Below are positions 1-9,127 of a stretch of 64,000 nucleotides of DNA, piece after piece (the first letter of the stretch is position 1; each line of letters opens with the position of its first letter). This stretch comes from Paenibacillus crassostreae (lineage in GTDB: Bacteria > Bacillota > Bacilli > Paenibacillales > Paenibacillaceae). The stretch lies in NCBI RefSeq assembly GCF_001857945.1, contig NZ_CP017770.1, positions 930,001 through 994,000 on the forward strand, written 5' to 3'. The notes beneath the pieces were generated by a model. That model did no database searches. It was not told the origin of the DNA and worked only from the letters and a program-made list of their open reading frames with translations. Made by a program: the position numbers and the translations under genes.

Positions 1-60
1 ACGAATTAATTCTAACCTTAATATTAGTCGAAAATACACATCAATACAAGAACCCCGTAA

Positions 61-95
61 AAAAAGCACCCTCACTAGTGAAAGTAAGGGTGCTT
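61..95 (-). terminator. Rho-independent terminator of the HPr-like gene
   Basis: An 8-bp perfect stem (AGCACCCT at 65-72 against AGGGTGCT at 87-94) is followed, in the leftward direction, by a run of T. It lies just past the stop of the HPr-like gene and ends leftward transcription. Confidence 0.8.
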
Positions 96-104
96 TCGCT
101 CACA

Positions 105-350
105 TTATTCAGTGATGACAGCAATCTGCAAACCATGTTTAGCAAATACTTCAGCCATCGCTACTTTTGCTTCCTCAGCATCTGGACCATGAACATGTAG
201 CTCATAATCTTTGTGGCTCACAAGTGTAGTGAATAAGCCTAGAATACTTTTTACATCGATGTACTTATTGTCTGCTTGAAGCACGATGGAAGAAGTAAAC
301 TTACCTGCAATTTGAGCAATTTCTACAACCGCTACATTGTTACTGGACAT
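105..350 (-). CDS. HPr/Crh-like protein lacking the catalytic histidine
   Basis: The protein matches the HPr fold from helix 1 onward, including the regulatory serine region (KSILG, equivalent to the Ser46 site KSIMG of Bacillus HPr). The phosphocatalytic GIHARPA loop with His15 is absent, so it cannot pass phosphate in the PTS. By analogy with Crh it may act as a Ser-phosphorylated co-repressor for CcpA, whose gene is also in this window; that role is inference. The start at 350 has a strong site (GGAGGG, 8 bases upstream). An in-frame ATG at 389 would add 13 residues that resemble the first HPr strand but has only a weak site, so the true start is uncertain. A hairpin terminator follows. 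Confidence 0.75.
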   Translation of the reverse strand: MSSNNVAVVEIAQIAGKFTSSIVLQADNKYIDVKSILGLFTTLVSHKDYELHVHGPDAEEAKVAMAEVFAKHGLQIAVITE

Positions 351-445
351 AGAGGATCCCTCCGTAACTTCTATTATAATTACTTTCATATTTTACCTAT
401 ATAATGATACATTGAATCCGCTTTCTGATGCAAGTCATTTCTGAC

Positions 446-1561
446 TTATTTTAATCGATCAGGGTTTAGCCCTTCGAGTTCTGGAATAACAAACAACCCA
501 TCTTTACGAATGAGTACATCATCAAAGTAGATTTCTCCACCACCATAATCAGGTCTTTGAATAAGAACTAGATCCCAATGGATGGATGATTTATTTCCGT
601 TATCTGTTACATCATATGCTTGACCTGGTGTGAAATGAAGACTACCTGCTATTTTTTCGTCAAACAAGATATCTTTCATGGGATGAAGAATATATGGATT
701 AAACCCTATTGCAAATTCTCCAATGTAACGAGCACCTTCATCAGAATCTAAAATATCGTTTAATCGTACTGTATCATTACTTGTAGCTTCTACAATTTGT
801 CCATCCTTGAATGTAAACTTTAGATTCTCGAATGAAATACCATTATAAACTGTTGGTGTATTATAACTTATTGTCCCATTGACGGAGTTACGTACAGGGG
901 CGCTATATACTTCACCATCAGGAATATTTTTTTGACCTGAGCATTTCTCAGCACCAATTCCTTTGATTGAGAAACTAAGGTCGGTACCTGGAGCTGTTAT
1001 ACGGACCTTATCCGTTCTTCTCATAAGTTCTGCAAGTGGGTCTTGAGCTTCGTCCATCTTCCCGTAATCAAGATTACATACATCGAAATAGAAGTCCTCA
1101 AAGGCCTCTGTGCTCTTATTCGCCAATTGTGCCATACTAGCATTCGGATATCGAAGAACTACCCATTTGGTATGGTTTACTCGTTGCTGACTATGTACCT
1201 TATGATTATAGATCGAATTGTAAAGTTTCATTTTCTCTTCCGGTACATCAGAAAGGTCATTCACATTCTCTCCTGCACGAATACCGATATAACAATCCAT
1301 TTTCTTCATTCGTTCCAAATCAATTTCAGCCCATGTCTTCATTTGTTCTTCTGTTGCATAAGTAAATAACGTACGTTGAACAGACTTATCTGTATGTTGA
1401 ACGAAAGAGTTACCACCTTTTTTGGATACTTCTTCTATAATAGCTTTCATTAAATCTTGTTCACTACCGATCATTTCGATCAGTACATTTTCACCCGGTT
1501 GTACATCTACAGAATATCCAACTAGATTTTCTGCTAACTTTTGAATTCTAGGATCACGCAT
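446..1561 (-). CDS. Aminopeptidase, M29 family
   Basis: Full-length (371 aa) member of the thermophilic metalloprotease family M29 (AmpS/PepS/AmpT), cytosolic enzymes that remove N-terminal residues from peptides. The expected cluster of metal ligands and catalytic residues is visible: Glu217 (PDGEVYS), Glu282 (IGEFAIGFNP), His309 (GSLHFTPG), Tyr316, His328 and Asp330 (SIHWDLV). The start has an AGGAGGAG ribosome site directly upstream. It stands alone, separated from both neighbours by more than 50 bases. Substrate preference cannot be read from the sequence. Confidence 0.9.
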   Translation of the reverse strand: MRDPRIQKLAENLVGYSVDVQPGENVLIEMIGSEQDLMKAIIEEVSKKGGNSFVQHTDKSVQRTLFTYATEEQMKTWAEIDLERMKKMDCYIGIRAGENVNDLSDVPEEKMKLYNSIYNHKVHSQQRVNHTKWVVLRYPNASMAQLANKSTEAFEDFYFDVCNLDYGKMDEAQDPLAELMRRTDKVRITAPGTDLSFSIKGIGAEKCSGQKNIPDGEVYSAPVRNSVNGTISYNTPTVYNGISFENLKFTFKDGQIVEATSNDTVRLNDILDSDEGARYIGEFAIGFNPYILHPMKDILFDEKIAGSLHFTPGQAYDVTDNGNKSSIHWDLVLIQRPDYGGGEIYFDDVLIRKDGLFVIPELEGLNPDRLK

Positions 1562-1675
1562 GCTTTATTCTCCTCCTACTTAAGTATCTATATCTTTTTG
1601 AACAATGGTTAAATCATATTTTTATTGTATCACTTTTAGATATTCAAGTCAGTAAGAACTGTATCGTAATATCGC

Positions 1676-2494
1676 TTAGTTACGGTTGAATACAACATCT
1701 TCTACCATCGTTTCACTCTGCTCATTATTGTCTGCATCTAGATATAACATGTTACTCTCCGAAGTGAGTCTTAGCGGGAAATAACTCTTGCGCTCTATGG
1801 TTAAATGATACACTGTACTTACATTCGCATGTTGTAACATCGTCTGTAGTTGCTCTTCCCCTTGCTTCCATATTGCTTCTAATTCCAATTGCACTTCCGG
1901 ATGATACGATGAGTCTGATTGGGGATTCAAGCTTGCCAATTCACTACTCAGTTCACTCTCTAACCAATTCAAGGCGTCCTCAGGATTCAATTCAATCCGA
2001 AGAACTCTCGTCCCTCTAGATGCACCAGCCTCCTCTTGAATACTCTTTCTTAGTCCAGCAATACCCTCCAACTGTCTTAATGGGTTAAATCTTGCAAGTG
2101 CTTGATCCACTTCATTTTCTACAGCTGAGGTACGTACCCATCCGCCCTGAATTCGACGTAAATCGGTAGAGACTAAACTTGAGTTATCTGATTGCTTATT
2201 CTCGATATTGGATGATGAACTTTGTAATGATAATTGGGTTTGCATGCTTAATAAATCATGCTCTGTAAGTTGACCTTCATAGGTGAAATGATGTTCAAAC
2301 CATCGTTGCTCGTTCCTTCTTAATGCAGCTTCTCCATTAAACGACAACGCCTCGATTCCTGCTAATCCTGTTAATGAGAGTTGAAATTGCTCTTCTGGCG
2401 ACTTGTTCGAAGACATAATATTACATCCGGATAATAGGGTACTAATACAAATAACAACGATCGGTGACCACAGGTGACTCACTCTATAGTTCAT
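1676..2494 (-). CDS. Putative lipoprotein of unknown function
   Basis: A 272-aa secreted lipoprotein: a hydrophobic signal segment (residues about 10-23) ends in the lipobox LSGC, so Cys24 would be lipidated and the protein anchored on the outer face of the membrane. The remainder is acidic and Gln/Glu/Ser-rich, with a serine-rich stretch near residues 90-107. I do not recognise a named family; the layout (hydrophobic core, then a LolA/LppX-like all-beta pattern of alternating strands) is only suggestive. The gene is single and sits between the aminopeptidase and the diguanylate cyclase. Confidence 0.7.
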   Translation of the reverse strand: MNYRVSHLWSPIVVICISTLLSGCNIMSSNKSPEEQFQLSLTGLAGIEALSFNGEAALRRNEQRWFEHHFTYEGQLTEHDLLSMQTQLSLQSSSSNIENKQSDNSSLVSTDLRRIQGGWVRTSAVENEVDQALARFNPLRQLEGIAGLRKSIQEEAGASRGTRVLRIELNPEDALNWLESELSSELASLNPQSDSSYHPEVQLELEAIWKQGEEQLQTMLQHANVSTVYHLTIERKSYFPLRLTSESNMLYLDADNNEQSETMVEDVVFNRN

Positions 2495-2580
2495 CTAGAT
2501 CAACTCCTCCAAAGAATCATTGCCTTTATCGTTCCCATTCAACGCTAGTATAACCTCATTTGTAACATCACACAGATAGA

Positions 2581-2611
2581 AAAAAAACACCCTTTAGATT
2601 TAGGTGTTTTT
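2581..2611 (-). terminator. Terminator of the GGDEF gene
   Basis: Leftward reading gives AAAACACC, a short loop, GGGTGTTTT and a long T tract, immediately after the stop codon of the diguanylate cyclase gene. Confidence 0.75.
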
Positions 2612-2612
2612 G

Positions 2613-4592
2613 TCATCTAACACTATTCTCAACCTGTATCTGATTACGTCCATTATTCTTTGCTCTGTAAAGTGCCATGTCCGCTAAATAGAATAAAGAA
2701 TCTACACTTATTTTCTCATCCATCCAGTTCCATTCCGAAATCCCACAAGATACCGTTACCGAAGGATCTGTATCCTTCTCAACACTTCTACGAATTCTTT
2801 CCGCAACAGTGATTGCTTGTTCTATGTCTACCTGCGGTAAATATACAGCGAGTTCTTCTCCTCCCCACCGTGCTGCTAAATCACCCGTACGAATGGAAGA
2901 TTTAATAATTTCACTGACTTTCTTAATGACTTTATCACCTTTTTGATGGCCATATTTATCATTCACTTGTTTAAATTCATCGATATCGATCACGATTAAC
3001 GATCCGCAATAATCACGTTTCTGTCTCTTTGCGATAACTTCATCAAGGTAATGTCGAGCATATAGATCTGTTAACATATCTCGATTAGCCATTCGCTTGA
3101 CCTCTGTATGCAGCATTGCATTACTAACAGAAAGCCCGATATGATTGGATAGCGTTTGAAGTAATCTATAATCATTATATGTGAAAAAATGGGATTTTTG
3201 ATGTGCTAGCAGAATAGCGCCTGTAACATCTCCCTTTACTACTAATGGGGTTGCAATCAGAGATTGTGAACCACTTTTCTCCATGAAAATAGAGGAAATA
3301 TGCATTTTCACTTTATAATCTGATAATATGAGTGACTCCCCTTTTTCAAATACGAAGCCACCGAAACCATAATCTTTCTCAAAAGCTCTCCTTAACATCA
3401 TCGGCATATTACTTGATACAACCTCTAAAGTATCAAGTTCCTGATTAAATTGCAGAATACAACAATACTCAGCTTTAAAAATATTTAAAAGCTCTTCACT
3501 TGAAAATTTGTATATTTCAGATAAACGGAGGCTTTGATTCACACGCTGTGTCAATTCATTAATTAAACGTAGTTCACGAATAAGTGAGTTTGATTGCTCA
3601 TATAGTTTAGCGTTCTCGAATAGTGTGCCTGCGGTATCGACAAGCGTTGAAACAAATTGTTTATCTAATTCACTAATCCTGTTCTTATCTATAAGCATAT
3701 GAAGGACTCCATAAGTCCCCTGGTTACCTCCAAGCGGAAACCCAATCTCTAGCCTAGCTTCACCATCCGCACGATTTGTTTCCCGAGTCGTTAATCGTCC
3801 ATCCATAAATGTACGTACTCTAACATCATCTTCTCTTGTTTGAAGAATAAGTGGCTTCACACGCGGATTATCACTATGATGATCCTGCGACATAAATAAC
3901 TCCATAGAAGCATCTGGACAGAGAATCGCTATACTATCCAACATCTCAGAAAGAACCATATTGACATCAATTCGACCTTGCATGCGCTGTACCATTTGAT
4001 ACAAAACTGCTCTACGGCCCGCCTCATCATTGACTCTATTTTGTTCACTCATCATGTCTTCCACAAATATGTTCTCAAAATTTTTATAGAAACAACTATG
4101 AAATAGAATCAACATAGCAGTAACCATGTCCCTCTCAGTACTACTGATCTTCTCATGAGGAAGAACACACACCATAATAGCGTACAATTCTTTAAGTCCC
4201 CGAGTGAATTGCGGAAACAAACAAATTGTACAGAATTCATCATTAGAATCCATTCTTACCGGTTCAATGACCTCTGCATGGTTAGATAGACATTGATTCA
4301 TAAGGATTGCGCCTTCACCTGAAGCGTAATCAGAAATCTTCGAGTCTCCAGCAATAAATAAACCATCATACTGAAAGAGAGCCCACATTGAGTCTTGCAT
4401 AAAAGGAAGTGAAGTAGATAGATTTTTCCAATCTAATAAACCACTTGATAGTATACTTTGAATAAACGGTAAATCGTATGTTGTAATATCTAGATTCTTT
4501 AGCCAAAAACTAACCGAGTCCAAAGATTCATGTTGACTATTCTCCTTAAGTAACTTTTCATGCTTTGAAATGATACTTTGATAATCTGGCAT
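2613..4592 (-). CDS. Diguanylate cyclase with two GAF sensor domains
   Basis: Predicted cytosolic signalling enzyme making cyclic di-GMP from two GTP. After an N-terminal region of about 195 residues come two GAF-type domains (roughly residues 200-330 and 350-490) and a C-terminal GGDEF domain (about 505-655). The active-site loop reads GGEEL, an accepted variant of GG(D/E)EF, and an RTGD motif five residues upstream matches the product-inhibition I-site. The metal-binding segment IDIDEFKQVND is intact, so the cyclase should be active. I chose the ATG at 4592 (MPDYQ) because AAGGGG lies upstream; the longer frame to 4628 has no clear ribosome site. No transmembrane segment is seen, so the GAF domains must sense a cytosolic signal. 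Confidence 0.88.
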   Translation of the reverse strand: MPDYQSIISKHEKLLKENSQHESLDSVSFWLKNLDITTYDLPFIQSILSSGLLDWKNLSTSLPFMQDSMWALFQYDGLFIAGDSKISDYASGEGAILMNQCLSNHAEVIEPVRMDSNDEFCTICLFPQFTRGLKELYAIMVCVLPHEKISSTERDMVTAMLILFHSCFYKNFENIFVEDMMSEQNRVNDEAGRRAVLYQMVQRMQGRIDVNMVLSEMLDSIAILCPDASMELFMSQDHHSDNPRVKPLILQTREDDVRVRTFMDGRLTTRETNRADGEARLEIGFPLGGNQGTYGVLHMLIDKNRISELDKQFVSTLVDTAGTLFENAKLYEQSNSLIRELRLINELTQRVNQSLRLSEIYKFSSEELLNIFKAEYCCILQFNQELDTLEVVSSNMPMMLRRAFEKDYGFGGFVFEKGESLILSDYKVKMHISSIFMEKSGSQSLIATPLVVKGDVTGAILLAHQKSHFFTYNDYRLLQTLSNHIGLSVSNAMLHTEVKRMANRDMLTDLYARHYLDEVIAKRQKRDYCGSLIVIDIDEFKQVNDKYGHQKGDKVIKKVSEIIKSSIRTGDLAARWGGEELAVYLPQVDIEQAITVAERIRRSVEKDTDPSVTVSCGISEWNWMDEKISVDSLFYLADMALYRAKNNGRNQIQVENSVR

Positions 4593-4802
4593 TACGAATA
4601 GCCCCTTTGCACTAGTTTGGAAAAACATTCTGCAACGCCTTATATATACTTCAAATAATAATCAACAAAAACTTGCAAGACAATAACCATATTCTACTCT
4701 TTCTAGCATTGCTTTGCACCCATATTTTATGTATTTTTTATATTTTTTTTAGTTCCAAAGTCCTATCGACAAATTTAGACTTTTTAAAACATAATATGGT
4801 GC

Positions 4803-4830
4803 TTGACTTAGTCCGGGTTAATCATATAAA
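4803..4830 (+). promoter_or_regulatory. Sigma-A promoter of rpsD
   Basis: TTGACT at 4803-4808 and TATAAA at 4825-4830, spaced by 16 bases. Transcription would start near 4838 and leave a leader of about 195 nt before rpsD. Confidence 0.6.
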
Positions 4831-4837
4831 ATTAATT

Positions 4838-5020
4838 GTTGAATAGGCGGTATTTATATACTGCTTTTGGGAGTAACGTTGTGTCACCCTCACGTATTTT
4901 GTTACTGACAAGACAGCGGCTGAACTTTCATGTCAGTTGTGCTTTGGTCCCATGAGATGCAGCACATGAAACAATCTACGGCACAAATAGAACCCTAACT
5001 AAATTTCTATTATAAAAGGA
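4838..5020 (+). promoter_or_regulatory. rpsD leader, probable S4 autoregulatory RNA
   Basis: A long untranslated leader precedes rpsD. It contains several complementary blocks (for example GGGAGTAACG/CGTATTTTGTTACT and TGACA...TGTCA around 4870-4945). In Firmicutes, monocistronic rpsD is autoregulated by S4 binding a pseudoknotted leader. The position and length fit, but I assign it from context and have not folded it. Confidence 0.5.
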
Positions 5021-5032
5021 GTCTACTATACA

Positions 5033-5632
5033 ATGGCACGTTACACTGGTCCTAAATTTAAATTAAGTCGCCGTCTAGGCATATCTCTAAGCGGTACAGG
5101 TAAAGATTTGAAACGCCCTTTCCCTCCGGGACAACATGGCGCTAACCAACGCAGAAAAGTTAGTAACTACGGAATGCAATTACTTGAGAAACAAAAACTT
5201 CGTCACATGTATGGTTTGGGCGAAAAACAATTTAAAACACTTTTCAATAAAGCTCAAAAAATGCAAGGTATTGCCGGTGAGAACTTTATGTTCCTTCTTG
5301 AAAGCCGCCTAGATAACTTGGTATATCGTCTTGGATTTGCTAATTCTCGTGCTGGTGCTCGTCAATTGGTATCTCATGGTCATATCACTGTAAACGGTAA
5401 GAAAGTAAATATTGCTTCTTACATGTTGAATACTGGTGATGTTATCAGCCTTCGCGAAAGAAGCCGTAGCCTTTCTTCTATCAAAGAAGCTCTTGAGAAC
5501 CGTAATCACCTTCAAGCATACTTGGAATTCAATGATACAGCTTTAGAAGGTAAATTCATTCGTTTCCCTGAACGTTCTGAATTATCTCAAGATATCGATG
5601 AGAAACAAATCGTCGAATTCTACAACCGTTAA
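5033..5632 (+). CDS. rpsD: 30S ribosomal protein S4
   Basis: Full-length S4 (199 aa), a primary 16S rRNA binding protein that nucleates assembly of the 30S body. The N-terminal region ([15 protein letters not shown], then [11 protein letters not shown]) and the S4 RNA-binding domain (about residues 91-155, [28 protein letters not shown]) are typical. The N-terminal zinc cysteines of the C+ form are absent, so this is a C- (zinc-free) S4. The gene is monocistronic as in Bacillus, with its own promoter, leader, an AAAGGAG ribosome site and a strong terminator. Confidence 0.97.
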   Translation: MARYTGPKFKLSRRLGISLSGTGKDLKRPFPPGQHGANQRRKVSNYGMQLLEKQKLRHMYGLGEKQFKTLFNKAQKMQGIAGENFMFLLESRLDNLVYRLGFANSRAGARQLVSHGHITVNGKKVNIASYMLNTGDVISLRERSRSLSSIKEALENRNHLQAYLEFNDTALEGKFIRFPERSELSQDIDEKQIVEFYNR

Positions 5633-5644
5633 GATTAATATTGT

Positions 5645-5674
5645 AAGCCTGGAACTTAAGTTCCAGGCTTTTTT
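5645..5674 (+). terminator. rpsD terminator
   Basis: A perfect 13-bp palindrome (AAGCCTGGAACTT and its complement, 5645-5670) is followed by a T tract, directly after rpsD. Confidence 0.9.
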
Positions 5675-5751
5675 ATTTATAAAATTTCCATAATATTTCA
5701 TATTATGACCCCTCACCTAATTTAAAGAGATTCAAAAACATGATTTTATGC

Positions 5752-5757
5752 TATAAT
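5752..5757 (+). promoter_or_regulatory. -10 box of the PBP1A gene
   Basis: A consensus TATAAT 24 bases before the PBP1A start codon. No good -35 hexamer is visible at the usual spacing. The gene has an AAAGGAGG ribosome site. Confidence 0.45.
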
Positions 5758-5780
5758 AGTTCCGTTAAAAGGAGGAACTA

Positions 5781-8700
5781 ATGCGAATGGATGATACAAA
5801 TAAAAAAACATCAAAAGAAGAGCTCCCTCCAAAGAAATCCATAGGACGTGTACTAGGATTAACACTACTTTGGCTGATTGTTATCGGTTTTATGGGGGCC
5901 TTATTTGTAGGTGGAGCAGGAATTGGCTACGTTTCATCTATCGTTCATGATGAGCCTGTACGAACACGAACAGAAATTGAACAAAAGATGAGTCAGAATT
6001 CTATAACCGGATTTGCCTACTTCAGCGATGGTACACCGATTGGCCAGCTTCGAACAGAAGAGGATCGGCGCCCTGTTGATTTTGAGAAAATTCCGAATAT
6101 CGTCAAAGATGCTGTGATTGCAATTGAAGATAACGACTTCTCTACGCATAATGGAATAGACATTAGCGGAACACTACGTGCAGTCAAACAAAGGGTATTG
6201 AACGAATCTATTCAAACAGGAGGAAGTACACTCACTCAACAACTTGCTAGACGTGTATTTCTAAATCTTGATCGGACAGACAACCGTAAAATCAAAGAAA
6301 TGTTACTTTCATTAAGACTCGAACGCTACCTGACTAAAGAGCAAATATTAGCAGCATATCTCAATAAGGTCCCTTTTGGTAATGGTGCTAATGGTTATAA
6401 TGTGTATGGTATTAAAGCAGCTGCCAAAGGTATATTCAACATTAGCGATTTAGAACAGTTAAATATTGCACAAGCTGCTTATTTAGCAGGGTTACCACAA
6501 CTCCCCTCTACCTACTCGGCTTTTAACGGAAAGGGAGAATTCAATCCAACTGCATTCGGCCGTGCAATGGATCGCCAGAAATTAGTATTGCGACGTATGC
6601 TTGAAGAAGGTAAAATCTCAAACGGTGAGTATAATGAGGCGAGCGTATTCGATATTCAGGCTTCATTAGCTCAACAAACGGAAAAGGCCTATTCTACATT
6701 CCCTTATCTTATGATGGAGACAGAACGCAAAGCCGCAGAGATTTTATTGGAAATAAATGCAGCTACTACTGAAGACACTGAACAAACTGAGAAAAACAAT
6801 AGTGAACTTCTAGAAGAGGCAACTTTACAACTGACAACAGGTGGTTATCGAGTGTATACCACTATTAACAAAACTGTATACAACACTATGCACCAAATTG
6901 CCGAGAATGATGACAATTTCAGTGCAGATAGCAAAACAAAAGGTAAAGAACAAACAGCAGCTATGCTCATGGATAACAAAACGGGTGCTATTCTTGGAAT
7001 GATCGAAGGTCGAGATTTCTATGAAGAACAAATGAACTACGCAACACAGATGGTACGGCAACCAGGATCAGCAATGAAACCAATCGCTGCATACTTGCCT
7101 GCTCTAGACTCAGGAGCTATCCAGCCTGCTAGTATCGTAGATGATGCCCCGATCATACTGAAGGATGGTCAAAAGGGATTCCACATCCCTAAGAACTCAT
7201 CTAGAGGTTATGAAGGTCTAGTTACAGCTCGATATGCGTTGAATATGTCTAAAAATACGATTGCCTTGAAATTATTTAATAATGTGATAACTATCGATAA
7301 GGCTTGGGAATTCGCAAAGCAACTCGGTATAACGTCAATTCAGGAAGCAGACTATGCAGCATCAACCGGTGTTCTTGGCGGATTAAAATATGGTGTATCA
7401 GTTGAGGAATTAACTAATGCTTATAGTTCAATCGCTAATCAAGGAGAATTTCTTGATGCCTACATGATCGAGAAAATTACCGATGCGAATGGCAATATCG
7501 TTTATAAGCACACACCTGATCCTGTTAAAGTCTTCTCTGAACAGACAGCCTATCTCATGACGGATATGTTACGTACTGTTATTACGCAAGGTACAGGAAG
7601 CACGGTCAAGAATAATTATAACCATTGGAAGGAAGTCCCTATTGTTGGAAAGACAGGTTCCACACAAAACTATGCAGATGTATGGTTTATGGGATATTCT
7701 CCAGATGTCACTCTAGGAGTCTGGGTTGGTTACAAGGAGCCTGTTAATGTACTGGAAGGTAACCAGAGGAAAAACGCACAGAGCCTCTGGGCGCTTATTA
7801 TGAACGAGATGATTGACAAGAAACCTGATCTATTCGTTACCTCTTCATTTGAGAAACCATCAGGGATTACAAACAAAACAGTATCAGCATATAGTGGAAA
7901 GTTACCCTCTTCACTCACCGATAAATATGTAACCGACTTATTTAATACCAAATATGTTCCTAGTGAAAGTGATGATGGGATCGAAAAGGCAAAATATCTG
8001 ACGTATAATGGTGTGAATTATATCCCTCAGGAGACTACACCAGACGATATGTTGAAAGAAAAGATCGTAATTAAACGTGAGTATCCTATTCAAGATTTGA
8101 TCAAGGATCTTCAAGAAGCTTTCACAATCATGAAAGATCATGAATCTTTGGGATTTTATTTACCAAAAGATGCATCTAGTGATATGCCAACAGAGATTGA
8201 TCCAAGAGTAGATGACGGTGGTGCACCTACACCTCCAGGTAATGTGAGTATCTCTTATGTGGATGGAACAGCACAAATCAACTTTAGTCAAAGTGCTTCG
8301 AAAGATGTTGTAGGTTATCGTTTATACCGATCGTTGAGCGGAAGTGAGTTTCAACATCAAGGTAACGTAATTATTGGCGATGCCCCATTAGTGTTTACTT
8401 ATAATAATGCAACAAAGTATGCTTATAATTTCTATATTAAGGCAGTTGATGTAGCTGGTAACGAATCGGGTGCCAGTGCAGTCGTTGGTAATAGTGGCAC
8501 GCAGGATACAGAACAGGGCGATGAGATCATTTCGAATCCAGATCAAGTTCTTGAACCGGGTCAGACCGATCAAGGTACTCCTATTGATGACTTTCTCATT
8601 CCTCCTGTAGGAGAGGGTGCTCTAACGATACCGTCAGCCCCGGGTCAACCCGTTATTACATCTACTGATAGCGGAATCCAGATAAATTGGTCTGCCAACA

Positions 8701-8891
8701 ATACGGATACTATCATTTCATTCGTTGCTTATTACAGTAAAGATCAGAGCGGTACTTTTTCACAGGTAGGATCAAGTCAAGCAACGTCTATTGATTTGAG
8801 TAATCCAATAACAGGTTGGTATCGAATCACAGCCGTTAACAGTGCTGGAGAATCTTTACCCTCTGCAGCGTCTTATTTCGAGAAAAAATAA
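5781..8891 (+). CDS. ponA: Class A penicillin-binding protein 1A with C-terminal fibronectin III domains
   Basis: Bifunctional peptidoglycan synthase of 1036 aa, anchored by one transmembrane helix (about residues 22-52). The GT51 glycosyltransferase domain shows catalytic Glu116 (AIEDNDF) and GGSTLTQQLARR. The transpeptidase domain has the serine motif S430-A-M-K433, an SKN motif (MSKNTIAL) and KTG at 624-626. After the catalytic part come two fibronectin type III-like domains (about residues 815-905 and 955-1036) joined by an acidic, Asp/Gln/Pro-rich linker. Extra FN3 modules are common in Paenibacillus PBP1 proteins and probably bind the wall. Adjacent ATGs at 5781 and 5787 share one ribosome site; either could start the protein. 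Confidence 0.93.
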   Translation: MRMDDTNKKTSKEELPPKKSIGRVLGLTLLWLIVIGFMGALFVGGAGIGYVSSIVHDEPVRTRTEIEQKMSQNSITGFAYFSDGTPIGQLRTEEDRRPVDFEKIPNIVKDAVIAIEDNDFSTHNGIDISGTLRAVKQRVLNESIQTGGSTLTQQLARRVFLNLDRTDNRKIKEMLLSLRLERYLTKEQILAAYLNKVPFGNGANGYNVYGIKAAAKGIFNISDLEQLNIAQAAYLAGLPQLPSTYSAFNGKGEFNPTAFGRAMDRQKLVLRRMLEEGKISNGEYNEASVFDIQASLAQQTEKAYSTFPYLMMETERKAAEILLEINAATTEDTEQTEKNNSELLEEATLQLTTGGYRVYTTINKTVYNTMHQIAENDDNFSADSKTKGKEQTAAMLMDNKTGAILGMIEGRDFYEEQMNYATQMVRQPGSAMKPIAAYLPALDSGAIQPASIVDDAPIILKDGQKGFHIPKNSSRGYEGLVTARYALNMSKNTIALKLFNNVITIDKAWEFAKQLGITSIQEADYAASTGVLGGLKYGVSVEELTNAYSSIANQGEFLDAYMIEKITDANGNIVYKHTPDPVKVFSEQTAYLMTDMLRTVITQGTGSTVKNNYNHWKEVPIVGKTGSTQNYADVWFMGYSPDVTLGVWVGYKEPVNVLEGNQRKNAQSLWALIMNEMIDKKPDLFVTSSFEKPSGITNKTVSAYSGKLPSSLTDKYVTDLFNTKYVPSESDDGIEKAKYLTYNGVNYIPQETTPDDMLKEKIVIKREYPIQDLIKDLQEAFTIMKDHESLGFYLPKDASSDMPTEIDPRVDDGGAPTPPGNVSISYVDGTAQINFSQSASKDVVGYRLYRSLSGSEFQHQGNVIIGDAPLVFTYNNATKYAYNFYIKAVDVAGNESGASAVVGNSGTQDTEQGDEIISNPDQVLEPGQTDQGTPIDDFLIPPVGEGALTIPSAPGQPVITSTDSGIQINWSANNTDTIISFVAYYSKDQSGTFSQVGSSQATSIDLSNPITGWYRITAVNSAGESLPSAASYFEKK

Positions 8892-8929
8892 TGTCTTTCT
8901 AATTAACGATTAGCTTCATCAATAACCAG

Positions 8930-9036
8930 AACCAAGCTGAAACGGATACCGTCCTTTTAAAGGACGGTATCCGTCTCTGCCGAAATATAAGGGTATAAAG
9001 TATGAAGTGAAACTTATACTTTATACCCTTATATTT
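8930..9036. repeat. Two-hairpin intergenic repeat, copy A
   Basis: The first hairpin (8942-8974) is a near-perfect palindrome around ACGGATACCGTCC; the second (8983-9036) pairs AAATATAAGGGTATAAAG with its complement. The shared start (AACCAAGC) and the CCGTCTCTGCCGAAATATAAG core recur at 10160 and 28316, defining a dispersed family. Non-coding. Confidence 0.8.
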
Positions 9037-9040
9037 GAAC

Positions 9041-9076
9041 AAGAAGACCTGGAACTTTGCTTCCAGGTCTTCTTGT
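9041..9076. terminator. Bidirectional terminator between PBP1A and the membrane protein gene
   Basis: An inverted repeat (AAGAAGACCTGGAA against TTCCAGGTCTTCTT) with T-rich flanks on both sides lies between two convergent genes. Confidence 0.75.
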
Positions 9077-9127
9077 TCTATTTCAATAGGATTAGAGTTT
9101 GCATATTAACCTTTATTGATTCTCTGT

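Noticed and set aside
1043..1369. 108-codon plus-strand frame in the aminopeptidase gene
   Set aside because: Antisense to a family-conserved M29 enzyme; no ribosome site and hydrophobic/Cys/His-biased composition.
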